64,000 nt of DNA. Origin: CAVQWT01 sp963717705. GTDB lineage: Bacteria; Pseudomonadota; Gammaproteobacteria; Burkholderiales; Casimicrobiaceae. The stretch spans positions 1 to 64,000 of the forward strand of contig CAVQWT010000003.1 in NCBI GenBank assembly GCA_963717705.1, in the 5' to 3' direction. The translations under genes and the position numbers were made by a program. The stretch's first letter is position 1. Each line of letters starts with the position of its first letter. Shown in pieces: positions 16,555-24,170 of the stretch. Below the pieces are notes generated by a model that made no database searches, was not told the DNA's origin, and saw nothing but the letters and a program-made list of their open reading frames with translations.

Positions 16555-17373
16555 TCAGGTCCATGCGTGCGCCGCCAGGTATGCCTTGGCGGATTCGAGG
16601 CAGCGGAACGCGTGCTCCGCATAGCCCATCTCGTGCACCCGGTCGAGGTGCGGCAGCTCGATCGAGTAGGGCACGCGCGGAATCTGCCGCAGGATGCCGG
16701 CGACGTCGATGCCGCCCTCGCCCAGGTAGAGCCGCGCCTCGCGCAGCACGTGGATCATCTCGTCGCGGTCGGTCGGGATTTCCGCCGACGCGTCGCAGAT
16801 CTGCGCGAAGTGGAACCACTCGCGCGGCAGCGTGGCCAGGTCGGCGGCCTTGTCGCGCGCCCGGTGGAAGTGATGCGTGTCGATCATCAGGCCGGCGTTG
16901 TCGCGCTTGACCGCGCGCAGCACATCGACCGCGCCCGCCAGGTCGCGGACCGCGGCGATCGGCACCGATTCCAGGTCGACCGTGAGGCCGAAGGGCCTGG
17001 CGAGGTCGCAGATTACGCCGAACATCTCGAGCTGGAACGGGCGGTCCGCCGACCAGATGCTGGACAGCACGGCGCGGGCGCCGAGTTCCGCCGCCACCTC
17101 GAACTCGGGCACGTAGGTCCGCGGGTCGACGCCGTCCTTGACCCGCGCGAGCTCGATGTCGTGCAGCCGCACGCCGGTCGCATCGAGCGCGCGTCGCGTC
17201 TGCCTCAGGAGCTCGGGGTTGGCGGCGAGGCCGTAGTTGGGCTCGCCGGGCAGGCCCATGAATATCGTCCGCAGGCTCACGTAGTCGTAGCCCGCGCGTG
17301 CGGCTACGTAGATCATTTCCGGCGGCGGACACCCCATCACCGTGAGGTGCGCCAGCGAGAACTCGTGCTTCAC
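16555..17373 (-). CDS. Sugar phosphate isomerase/epimerase-like TIM barrel (IolE type)
   Basis: This 272-residue protein belongs to the xylose-isomerase-like TIM barrels. The four expected metal ligands can be read: Glu in TVDLESVPI, Asp (with His) in MIDTHHFHR, Gln in HFAQICDA and Glu in YSIELPH. Relatives include 2-keto-myo-inositol dehydratase IolE and 3-dehydroshikimate dehydratase. GTG 17373 was chosen because a perfect GGAGGAGG precedes it and MKHEFSLAHLTVMG is the natural domain start; an ATG at 17487 would add 38 low-complexity residues. It lies between the ThDP enzyme and the TRAP genes in the operon. Confidence 0.82.
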   Translation of the reverse strand: MKHEFSLAHLTVMGCPPPEMIYVAARAGYDYVSLRTIFMGLPGEPNYGLAANPELLRQTRRALDATGVRLHDIELARVKDGVDPRTYVPEFEVAAELGARAVLSSIWSADRPFQLEMFGVICDLARPFGLTVDLESVPIAAVRDLAGAVDVLRAVKRDNAGLMIDTHHFHRARDKAADLATLPREWFHFAQICDASAEIPTDRDEMIHVLREARLYLGEGGIDVAGILRQIPRVPYSIELPHLDRVHEMGYAEHAFRCLESAKAYLAAHAWT

Positions 17374-17513
17374 CTTGACCTCCTCCGGGGCACGGCGAGT
17401 CCCGTTCGCGGCGGGCGGCGCGCCGGCGTGACGGCCCGACGGCGCTGCGCCGACCGGGCGGGTGTCGTTGCGTACCTTCTGGTCCATGACTGCCTCCATG
17501 GTTCGCCGGCGCG

Positions 17514-19283
17514 CTACTCGCCGCCGGTGCTCACGTGGTGAACTTTCCTGCCCGGCGAGTAGATGTCCATGATGTTCCAGTGGCCCGCGGTGGGCACCGG
17601 CTCGTTCTTCATGTACACGTCGATGACGACGGGCCGCTTCGACCTGATCGCCTTCTGCAGCGCCGGCTTGAACTCGGCGGCGGAGCCGACCTTGATTCCG
17701 TCGACACCGTACGCGCGGGCGATGGCCGCGTAGTCCGGCGACCAGGTCTTGCCGTCCTTCTCGAACACGGTGGCGAACGTCGTCCCGTAGTGCGCCGCCT
17801 CGAGGCCGGCGATGGTGCCGAAGGCGTGGTTGTTCATGATCACCCAGACGACGGCGATGTCCTCCTCGAACGCGGTGGCCAGCGCCGCCGGGTTCTGGCC
17901 GAAGCCCCCGTCGCCGATCAGCGCAACGACGACGCGGTCGGGCAACGCGATCTTCGCGCCCAGCGCCGCCGGCGAGCCGAAGCCCATCGTCGCGAACCCG
18001 CCCGGCGTGAAGATCGTGCCGGGCTCGTAGATCGGGAACTGCTGGCCGACGCCGTTCTTGTTCCAGCCGACGTCGGTGCAGAGGATGCCGTCGCGCGGCA
18101 GCACGTCGCGCAGGTCGGCGAGGATGCGCTCGGGACGCATCGGCCACGCGTCGCTTGCCATGGCCTTCCGGTTGCCGGCGACGAACTTCTTCCGGTTGGC
18201 CGCCATCTCGGCCAGCAGCTTCGGCCGCGCGACGCCCTTGGGCGCCAGCTTGCGGGCGGCGCGGTTGAGCACGCGCAGCGCTTCCTTGAGGTCGGCCACC
18301 GCGCCGATCGCCACCGGATAGTTGCGGCCGATCTCGGCCGGGTCGATGTCGATGTGGATCAGCTTCGTCGGCCCGAAGTTGAACGTGTACTTGTTCTCCC
18401 ACGAGCTGCAGTCGGCTTCGGAGAAGCGCGTCCCGAGGCCGAGGATCCAGTCCGCGCCCCTGCACTTGTCGTTGATGAACTTCGTCCCCCAGAACCCGGT
18501 CATCCCCAGGATCAGCGGGTGGTCGTCCGGCAGCGCGCCCTTGCCCATCAGCGTGTGCGCGACCGGCAGCGACAGGCGCTCGGCGAATTCGCGCATCCCG
18601 TCCGCCGCGTCGGCAAGCAGGATGCCGCCGCCGACGTAGAGCAGCGGCGACTTCGCGGCGAGCAGCTGGCGGACGATCGTTTCCGCGGTCTCGTCGTCGA
18701 GCGAGGGCTTGTGCAGCGCCTTGGTGTTGGCGAGCGCGCGCTTCCACAGCGCGACGTCGGTTTCCTTGGAAAAGATGTCCATCGGCACGTCGACCAGCAC
18801 CGGGCCCGGGCGGCCGCTCTCGGCGAGCGCGAACGCCTTCTCGAGGATTTCCGGGAACAGGTGCGCCGAATCCACGCGCCACGCGCGCTTGACGAACGGC
18901 CGGTAGATCTCGTATTGCGACGCGTCCGCGTGCAGGTTCACTTCCTGGTGGGGATGCTTGCCGAAGTAGTGCGTCGGCACGTCGCCGGCGATCACGACCA
19001 TCGGGATCGAGTCGAGCGCGGCGTTGGCCACGCCGGTCGCGGCGTTGGTGAGACCGGGGGAGAGGTGCGACAGCAGCACCGAGGCCTTCTTCGTCGCCCG
19101 GGCGTAGCCGTCGGCCGCGTGCGCGGCGATCTGCTCGTGCCGCGTGTTGATGAACTTGATCTTCCTGCTCTTCGACAGCGCGGCCAGCACGGCGATGTTG
19201 GTGTGGCCGCACAGGCCGAAGATGTGCTCGACGCCTCGCGCCTCGAGATACTTGACCAGCTGGTTCGCGATCAGGTCCTTCAT
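17514..19283 (-). CDS. Thiamine-diphosphate-dependent enzyme (acetolactate-synthase/IolD superfamily)
   Basis: The 589-residue protein has the three-domain ThDP layout. The catalytic Glu lies in NTRHEQIAAHAADGYAR near residue 50, the central domain has VGGGILLADAADGM, and the C-terminal cofactor site is GDGGFGQNP ending in MNNHAFG. The superfamily includes acetolactate synthase, oxalyl-CoA decarboxylase, sulfoacetaldehyde acetyltransferase and the ring-opening hydrolase IolD. The specific reaction cannot be assigned. In this operon, with IolG-, IolE- and IolA-like neighbours, C-C bond cleavage of a cyclic diketone or decarboxylation of a 2-oxoacid are the best guesses. Confidence 0.85.
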   Translation of the reverse strand: MKDLIANQLVKYLEARGVEHIFGLCGHTNIAVLAALSKSRKIKFINTRHEQIAAHAADGYARATKKASVLLSHLSPGLTNAATGVANAALDSIPMVVIAGDVPTHYFGKHPHQEVNLHADASQYEIYRPFVKRAWRVDSAHLFPEILEKAFALAESGRPGPVLVDVPMDIFSKETDVALWKRALANTKALHKPSLDDETAETIVRQLLAAKSPLLYVGGGILLADAADGMREFAERLSLPVAHTLMGKGALPDDHPLILGMTGFWGTKFINDKCRGADWILGLGTRFSEADCSSWENKYTFNFGPTKLIHIDIDPAEIGRNYPVAIGAVADLKEALRVLNRAARKLAPKGVARPKLLAEMAANRKKFVAGNRKAMASDAWPMRPERILADLRDVLPRDGILCTDVGWNKNGVGQQFPIYEPGTIFTPGGFATMGFGSPAALGAKIALPDRVVVALIGDGGFGQNPAALATAFEEDIAVVWVIMNNHAFGTIAGLEAAHYGTTFATVFEKDGKTWSPDYAAIARAYGVDGIKVGSAAEFKPALQKAIRSKRPVVIDVYMKNEPVPTAGHWNIMDIYSPGRKVHHVSTGGE

Positions 19284-19348
19284 CACTTGCTCCTTCGGGT
19301 GGCGGGGCGGCGGCGTCGCCACCCGCGGCCGGCGTGGATCGGTTCGGA

Positions 19349-20224
19349 TCAGTCGTCGCCGGGGGCCGGCTGCGCGCCGGAGGCGGCGGTGGCGCCGGGC
19401 ACGGCGCGGCGCGCCGGCCCGGAATAGCGGAACGGGATCTCCCTCGGCATCGGCCCCTTGATCCGCACGCCCTTCTGCTTCTGTTCCCAGGCGTGCGCGA
19501 GGATGCCGACGGCGCGCGACAGGATGAACAGCCCCCGGCCCAGCTCCGGCTCGAAGCCCAGCTCGCAGAAGATGACGGCGGTGATGCCGTCGATGTTCAT
19601 CGGGATGTGGCGCCCCTTGATCGCCCCCAGCGCGGCCTCGACCGCGTGGCCGATCGCGGCCCAGCGTCCGCTGACGGCGCCCGCTGCCTGCGCTTTCGCC
19701 ACCAGCGCGAACAGCGGCGCCGTGCGCGGGTCGATGGGGTGGAAGCGGTGGCCGAAGCCCGGCACGATCTTGTCGCCGACGGCGATCCGGCCGCGGATGA
19801 TCTTCTCGGCCGCCGCGACGAGGTCGCCGTCGGGTCCGGCCATCGCGTCGATCTCGCGGTAGAGCTCCATGCACTGCTCGCCGGCGCCGCCGTGAACGTC
19901 GTCGAGCACGTTGATCGCCGAGGCCATCGCGCCGTTGACCGGCAGGCCGCAGGACACCGCCATCTGCGCGATGGCGATCGACGGCGCGTGCGGGCCGTGG
20001 TCGACGCCGGGGACCATCGCCGCCTCGAGCAGGTCGCCCTGCGCGCGCGTCGGCAGCTCGCCCCGCAGCATCAGCCAGATCATGTCGGGAAAGCGGACAT
20101 TGCCGATCAGCTGCTCGATCGGGTAGCCGCGGATGGCGATCTCGCCGGGGTGGATGTCGATGATCGACGTGTCCCACCACGCGCTGCAGTCGGCAATCAG
20201 TTGTTCCGGTGTTTTCGTCGGCAT
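19349..20224 (-). CDS. Citryl-CoA lyase / citrate synthase-like protein
   Basis: The 291-residue protein carries the C-terminal half of the citrate synthase fold, as in stand-alone citryl-CoA lyases. Conserved parts are IRGYPIEQLIGN, NGAMASAINVLDDVHGGAGE, and VPGFGHRFHPIDPR, which holds the catalytic His and Arg. Such proteins cleave or form C-C bonds between an acyl-CoA and a keto acid. Lying between an acylating aldehyde dehydrogenase and a ThDP enzyme, it probably handles the CoA ester produced by the former. A Pro/Ala-rich C-terminal tail is unlike the family core. Confidence 0.8.
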   Translation of the reverse strand: MPTKTPEQLIADCSAWWDTSIIDIHPGEIAIRGYPIEQLIGNVRFPDMIWLMLRGELPTRAQGDLLEAAMVPGVDHGPHAPSIAIAQMAVSCGLPVNGAMASAINVLDDVHGGAGEQCMELYREIDAMAGPDGDLVAAAEKIIRGRIAVGDKIVPGFGHRFHPIDPRTAPLFALVAKAQAAGAVSGRWAAIGHAVEAALGAIKGRHIPMNIDGITAVIFCELGFEPELGRGLFILSRAVGILAHAWEQKQKGVRIKGPMPREIPFRYSGPARRAVPGATAASGAQPAPGDD

Positions 20225-20274
20225 TGGTGACTCTCGGCTGGCGGAGCTTGGCGGTTGCGGCGGCGGCACGCCGT

Positions 20275-21720
20275 TCAGGTCGTGATCGTCTCGACCTCGG
20301 CCTCGAGCGCCGGGTCGTAGAACGAGCCGAACAGCTCCTCGTCCGAGGGCTTGTCCTCCTTGATCGGCACCGATACCCAGGTCGTGTTGAGGTAGTGCTT
20401 GAGATGCACGTTCTCGGAGATGATGTTGCCGCCCCAGGTGCCGCAGCCGAGGCTGGAGGTCATCGGCATGCCGTTGTTGAACGCGCCGGCGTTGGCCTTC
20501 GACTGCGGCTGCCGCACCATGATCCGCGACACGGGCGCCGCCATCGCGAGTCGATGGATGTGGTCCTGGTCGAACGAGTAGATGCCGCAGGAGTGGCCCT
20601 TGCCGCCGACCTCGTAGACGGCGCGCATCATGTCGAGCGCCTGGTCGAAGCCCTGGTACTTGTAGACGGCGAGCAGCGTGGTCAGCTTCTCGCCCGAGAA
20701 GTGGTGCTCCCTGCCGATCCCGTCGCCGTGGACGATGATGAACTTGCGGTCGGCGGGAATCTCGAAGCCGGCGATCTTCGCGAGCTGCTGCGGGGCGATC
20801 GCCACGGTCTCGACGGTGCGGTGGCGCTCGTCGTCCCACATGGCCTTGCGCAGCATTTCCTTTTCCTGCGGCGAGGCCAGGTACCCGCCCTCGGCCTGCA
20901 GTTGTGCGAGCATCTTGTCGAAGATCGACGCCTCGATGATCAGGTTGCCGTCGGCCGAGCAGCCCGACCCGAAGTCGGAGGTCTTCGAGAGCCGCGTATT
21001 GTGCGCCGCCTCCTCGATGTCGGCCGTCTCGTCGATGATCATCGTCGAGTTGCCGGCGCCGACGCCGTACGCCGGCGTTCCGGAGCTGTAGGCGGCGCGC
21101 ACCATCGGCTGGCCGCCGGTGGCCACGATCAGGTCGGCGCGCGCCATCAGCGCCTGCGACATCGGGATGTTGACCCGGGTCAGGCACTGCAGGATGTCGG
21201 CGGGCGCGCCCTCGCGCTCGAGCGCCTCGCGCATCAGCCGCACCGTCTCGAACGACGTCTTCTTGGAGCGCGGGTGCGGGGAGAAGATGACGACGTCGCG
21301 CGCCTTGATGGCGTAGATCGCGTTTCCGGCCGGGGTCAGGTCCGGATTGGTCGTCGGCACGATGCAGGCGACGATGCCGGCCGGCTTGCCGTACTTGACG
21401 ATGCCCTTCTCCGGAAGCTCCTCGATGATGCCGACGCTCTTCTGGCGCAGCGCGTCGCGCAGCACGCCGCGGATCTTCATCCGCTTGCCCATCCGCGAGA
21501 CGGGATCGCCCAATCCGCTTTCGGCGATGCCTTCGTCGACCAGACGGGTGAAGGTCCGCTTGTTGGCGACCGCCCAGGCCACCGCCTGGCAGAGCCGGTC
21601 GACGCGCGCCTGGTCGTAGGTCTCGATGATCGCCAGCGCCTTCCTGGCGCGGGCGAACGCCTCGTCGAGTTCCTGCTGCTGTTCCTCGGTGATGCCTTTC
21701 TTGATTTCGGGGGCGGCCAT
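20275..21720 (-). CDS. CoA-acylating aldehyde dehydrogenase (sulfoacetaldehyde-dehydrogenase-like)
   Basis: The 481-residue protein has the acylating ALDH pattern: catalytic Cys in SDFGSGCSADGN, cofactor region IVPTTNPDLTPAGNAIYAIK, and the C-terminal GCGTWGGNIISENV block typical of EutE/SauS-type enzymes. It oxidises an aldehyde to an acyl-CoA with NAD(P). SauS (acylating sulfoacetaldehyde dehydrogenase) is the closest named group I recognise, but no sulfonate gene accompanies it here. ATG 21720 was preferred to an upstream in-frame TTG. It is the first enzyme gene of the operon, downstream of a likely promoter and operator region. Confidence 0.85.
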   Translation of the reverse strand: MAAPEIKKGITEEQQQELDEAFARARKALAIIETYDQARVDRLCQAVAWAVANKRTFTRLVDEGIAESGLGDPVSRMGKRMKIRGVLRDALRQKSVGIIEELPEKGIVKYGKPAGIVACIVPTTNPDLTPAGNAIYAIKARDVVIFSPHPRSKKTSFETVRLMREALEREGAPADILQCLTRVNIPMSQALMARADLIVATGGQPMVRAAYSSGTPAYGVGAGNSTMIIDETADIEEAAHNTRLSKTSDFGSGCSADGNLIIEASIFDKMLAQLQAEGGYLASPQEKEMLRKAMWDDERHRTVETVAIAPQQLAKIAGFEIPADRKFIIVHGDGIGREHHFSGEKLTTLLAVYKYQGFDQALDMMRAVYEVGGKGHSCGIYSFDQDHIHRLAMAAPVSRIMVRQPQSKANAGAFNNGMPMTSSLGCGTWGGNIISENVHLKHYLNTTWVSVPIKEDKPSDEELFGSFYDPALEAEVETITT

Positions 21721-21785
21721 GGCAGCGTCCGTTTCGTTGGCGTTGGTCGTGGGCAGCGGCAACGGATGGCGCCGCCGCGGAGCGA

Positions 21786-21857
21786 TCAGCTTCGGGGCAG
21801 CGGGGTGCCGACGGCGAGCGCCGTCATGCGTCGCGTGGCGTCCGGTCGACTCATCAT
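21786..21857 (-). CDS. Possible 23-codon leader peptide ahead of the operon
   Basis: ATG ATG at 21857 follows GGAGAGG and opens a 23-codon frame ending at TGA 21786, before the first enzyme gene. The product reads MMSRPDATRRMTALAVGTPL then PRS and matches no family I know. It could be a translated leader or chance. Confidence 0.25.
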   Translation of the reverse strand: MMSRPDATRRMTALAVGTPLPRS

Positions 21858-21998
21858 TTCTGGGCCCCTCTCCTCAGCCCCGGCTGGGGCCGTCCTTGCC
21901 GACCGATTTCCGCCGCCGGCGGCGGGCGCCCCTTGTTGTTGAATCCGGGTGCGCCCGATGTTGCCCGCCGCGGGAAACACTCCGCAGCCGACAACCCG

Positions 21999-22028
21999 AA
22001 GATACGGCTTGCGCAACGCGGCTTGCAA
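21999..22028 (-). promoter_or_regulatory. Candidate sigma-70 promoter of the carbocycle operon
   Basis: On the minus strand TTGCAA (22028-22023) and TATCTT (22004-21999) are separated by 18 bases and point towards the aldehyde dehydrogenase gene. The match is 5/6 and 4/6. Repeated CGCCAA elements lie just upstream of the -35, a usual activator position. Confidence 0.4.
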
Positions 22029-22048
22029 GGGCGCATCGCGACATTCTG

Positions 22049-22104
22049 TGCGCCAATCGCCCACATTGCGCCAATCTGGATCGCCTGATCGTCGCCTGTT
22101 GGCG
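22049..22104. promoter_or_regulatory. Repeated TGCGCCAATC elements, candidate activator site
   Basis: TGCGCCAATC occurs at 22049-22058 and again at 22067-22076, 18 bases apart. The inverted core TTGGCG lies at 22099-22104. Two direct and one inverted half-sites upstream of the minus-strand promoter suggest a regulator-binding site distinct from the palindrome at 22115-22158. Confidence 0.4.
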
Positions 22105-22114
22105 TTTTCTCGAC

Positions 22115-22158
22115 GATAGTCGTATCGTTTGGGCGACTATCGCCCTCAATTGTCGTAT
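22115..22158. promoter_or_regulatory. Three-half-site operator, PcaU/PcaR-like layout
   Basis: GATAGTCGTAT (22115-22125) faces GATAGTCGCCC (minus strand, 22141-22131). A third copy, AATTGTCGTAT (22148-22158), is a direct repeat matching 9 of 11 positions. The inner palindrome is GATAGTCG, 11 bases, CGACTATC. Two inverted repeats plus one direct repeat of about 10 bp is the known binding layout of PcaU/PobR regulators, and the adjacent regulator belongs to that group. It lies 50 bases before the regulator's ATG. Confidence 0.6.
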
Positions 22159-22207
22159 ATCGGTCAGCGGTTTTCGCCACTGGCTGCCGACCGAAGGAGA
22201 GTGCCGC

Positions 22208-23092
22208 ATGCCGACCCCTGCCACGCCGCAGCCGGCTCCGCCGCCCGGGCACGCGGCGCAACCCGCGGGCACGGCGCCGACGAGTCCCGCCGACCCGGAC
22301 GCGCTGCTCGCCGAACTCATCGCCCGCCACGACGACGACCCCGACTTCGTGACCGCCCTGGCCCGGGGCCTGGCGGTGTTGCTGACGCTGTCGGACAAGA
22401 AACGGCGGATGTCGATCGCGCAGGTGAGCCACCGCACCGGCATTCCGCGTGCGGCGGCCCGGCGCAGCCTGCACACCCTGGCCAAGCTCGGGTTCGTCGC
22501 GGAGGACGACGCGCGCCGCTTCCACCTGCGCCCGCGGGTGTTGTCGTTCTCGCACGGCTACCTGTCGGCGTCGCCGCTGGCGGTGCTGGCGCAGCCGATC
22601 ATCGACCGCCTGGGCGAATCGCTGCACGAGGCGTGCTCGCTCGCGACCCTCGACGGCGACGAGATCGTCTACCTCGCCCGCTCCGCGTCGTCGCGCATCA
22701 TGTCGCCGACGCTCAACGTCGGCCGCCGCCTTCCCGCCTACTGCACGTCGATCGGCCACGTGCTGCTCGCGCATCTGCCGCAGCAGGAGCTGGACGCGTA
22801 TCTGGCCCGCGCCAGGCTCCACCCGTTCACCGACTACACGCCGAACTCGACGGAGAAGCTGCTGCCGCTGCTCGCCGCGGTGCGCGAGTCGGGCTTCGCG
22901 TTCGCGAGCCAGCTGATGGAACCGCGCCTCTGCACGCTGGCGGTGCCGGTCCGGGACAGTGCCGGCCACCACGTCGCGGGCATCAACGTCATCCTGCAGG
23001 GCCGGCTCGTCACCCGCGCCGAAATGGCCGAGCGCTTCTACCAGCCGCTGTCGCATGCGGCGATGGAGCTCGGCTCGCTGCTGCTGCCCTGA
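22208..23092 (+). CDS. IclR-family transcriptional regulator, PcaR/PcaU/PobR type
   Basis: The 294-residue DNA-binding protein has an N-terminal winged helix with DFVTALARGLAVLLTLSD, MSIAQVSHRTGIPRAAARRS and LHTLAKLGFV. This wording is characteristic of the beta-ketoadipate regulators PcaR, PcaU and PobR. The C-terminal IclR effector domain includes ACSLATLDGDEIVYLARS and LPAYCTSIGHVLLAH. A Pro/Ala-rich extension of about 40 residues precedes the helix. ATG 22208 follows AAGGAGAG. Members bind aromatic or hydroaromatic acids. Divergent placement and the operator in the shared 487-base gap argue that it controls the ten-gene operon and itself. Confidence 0.88.
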   Translation: MPTPATPQPAPPPGHAAQPAGTAPTSPADPDALLAELIARHDDDPDFVTALARGLAVLLTLSDKKRRMSIAQVSHRTGIPRAAARRSLHTLAKLGFVAEDDARRFHLRPRVLSFSHGYLSASPLAVLAQPIIDRLGESLHEACSLATLDGDEIVYLARSASSRIMSPTLNVGRRLPAYCTSIGHVLLAHLPQQELDAYLARARLHPFTDYTPNSTEKLLPLLAAVRESGFAFASQLMEPRLCTLAVPVRDSAGHHVAGINVILQGRLVTRAEMAERFYQPLSHAAMELGSLLLP

Positions 23093-23095
23093 TCC

Positions 23096-23119
23096 GCCGG
23101 GGCGCCACGGCGCCCGGCG
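23096..23119 (+). terminator. GC hairpin after the IclR gene (weak terminator candidate)
   Basis: CGCCGGGGCGCC and GGCGCCCGGCG pair with one bulge a few bases past the regulator stop. No T-run follows, so termination is uncertain. Confidence 0.3.
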
Positions 23120-23270
23120 CAGCGCTGCGCCGCGACCGGCCGAGGGCGGCGCCTCGCGCGGGCGGTCGCGCGCCGCGGCGCGGTGCCGTGCGTTATGATC
23201 CCGCTGGTGCGATGGCGACGCGCGGATGCTTCGATGCGCCGCCGCCGCCCGCTCACTTCGAGGATTGGCG

Positions 23271-24170
23271 ATGACGAACGAAATGGGACGGGAGTCCGTC
23301 CCCGAACCCCCGAACCCGCTCGGATTCGACGGCATCGAGTTCATCGAATTCGCGACGTCCAAGCCGCAGGCGCTCGGCGGCGTGCTGGAGGCGATGGGGT
23401 TCCGGCCGATCGCGCGCCACCGCTCGCGCGAGGTCGAGCTCTACCGGCAGGGCACGATGAACATCATCGTCAACTCGCAGCCGGCGGACGTCCCCCGCAC
23501 CGTGCAGCCGGACGAGCGGCCGGTGCTCAGCGCCTTCGCCGTTCGCGTCCGCGACGCCGACTACGCCTTCCACCGTGCGCTCGACCTCGGCGCCTGGGAG
23601 ATCCCCGTTCGCGCACGGGCGATGGAGCTCAACATTCCCGCGATCCACGGCGTCGGCGACAGCCTGATCTACTTCGTCGACCGCCACGACGAGTTCTCGA
23701 TCTACGACGTCGACTTCCGCGCGATCCCTGCCGCCGACCAGCATCCGCCGGCGATCGGCGGGATGAGCTTCTTCGGCATCGTCCAGTACATCGGCACCGA
23801 CCGCACCGCCGACTGGGTCGAGTTCTACCGCCAGATCTTCGGCTTCAAGCCGCTGCCGGACCGCGTGCGCTTCGGCATCCTGCCCAAGGGCCTGCTGCTG
23901 CAGAGCCCGTGCCGCAATTTCTACCTGCAGCTGATCGAGCCCGACGACGTGGCGCGCTTCGCGCCGGGACAGGAGCACCTGCAGCGCATCGGGCTCGGCA
24001 CGCCCGACGTCACCGCCGCCGTCGCCGAACTCGGGAAGCGCGGCGTCGAGTTCATGTCGTCGGAAAAGGTCCACGTCAGCGACCGCGGCGCGCTGACCAA
24101 GCCCGTGCTCGGCGGCGTGATGTTCGAGCTCGTCCACGCGGATCCCGCCGCGGACGCGGCCGGCGCATGA
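23271..24170 (+). CDS. VOC-superfamily, 4-hydroxyphenylpyruvate-dioxygenase-like protein
   Basis: The 299-residue protein has two VOC modules like HPPD: FDGIEFIEFATSKPQALGGV at the start and FFGIVQYIGTDRTADWVEFY about residue 165. By eye, the second iron His is kept (EHLQRIGLGTPDV) and so is the late Glu (VMFELVHAD), while the first His position of HPPD reads Gly in FFGIV. Pseudomonad dehydroshikimate dehydratase QuiC1 fuses such a domain to a TIM barrel; here they are separate, coupled genes in reverse order. The start ATG 23271 follows GAGG, and the gene overlaps the next as ATGA. Confidence 0.78.
   Translation: MTNEMGRESVPEPPNPLGFDGIEFIEFATSKPQALGGVLEAMGFRPIARHRSREVELYRQGTMNIIVNSQPADVPRTVQPDERPVLSAFAVRVRDADYAFHRALDLGAWEIPVRARAMELNIPAIHGVGDSLIYFVDRHDEFSIYDVDFRAIPAADQHPPAIGGMSFFGIVQYIGTDRTADWVEFYRQIFGFKPLPDRVRFGILPKGLLLQSPCRNFYLQLIEPDDVARFAPGQEHLQRIGLGTPDVTAAVAELGKRGVEFMSSEKVHVSDRGALTKPVLGGVMFELVHADPAADAAGA

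Noticed and set aside
17514..21720. Sulfonate (sulfoacetaldehyde) degradation locus
   Set aside because: The aldehyde dehydrogenase resembles SauS and the ThDP enzyme shares Xsc ancestry. There is no phosphotransacetylase, sulfite exporter or sulfonate importer, and the other genes point to a cyclic acid.
21786..22064. 92-codon minus-strand frame upstream of the aldehyde dehydrogenase
   Set aside because: No family features; it covers the promoter candidate. Only its last 23 codons have a ribosome site.
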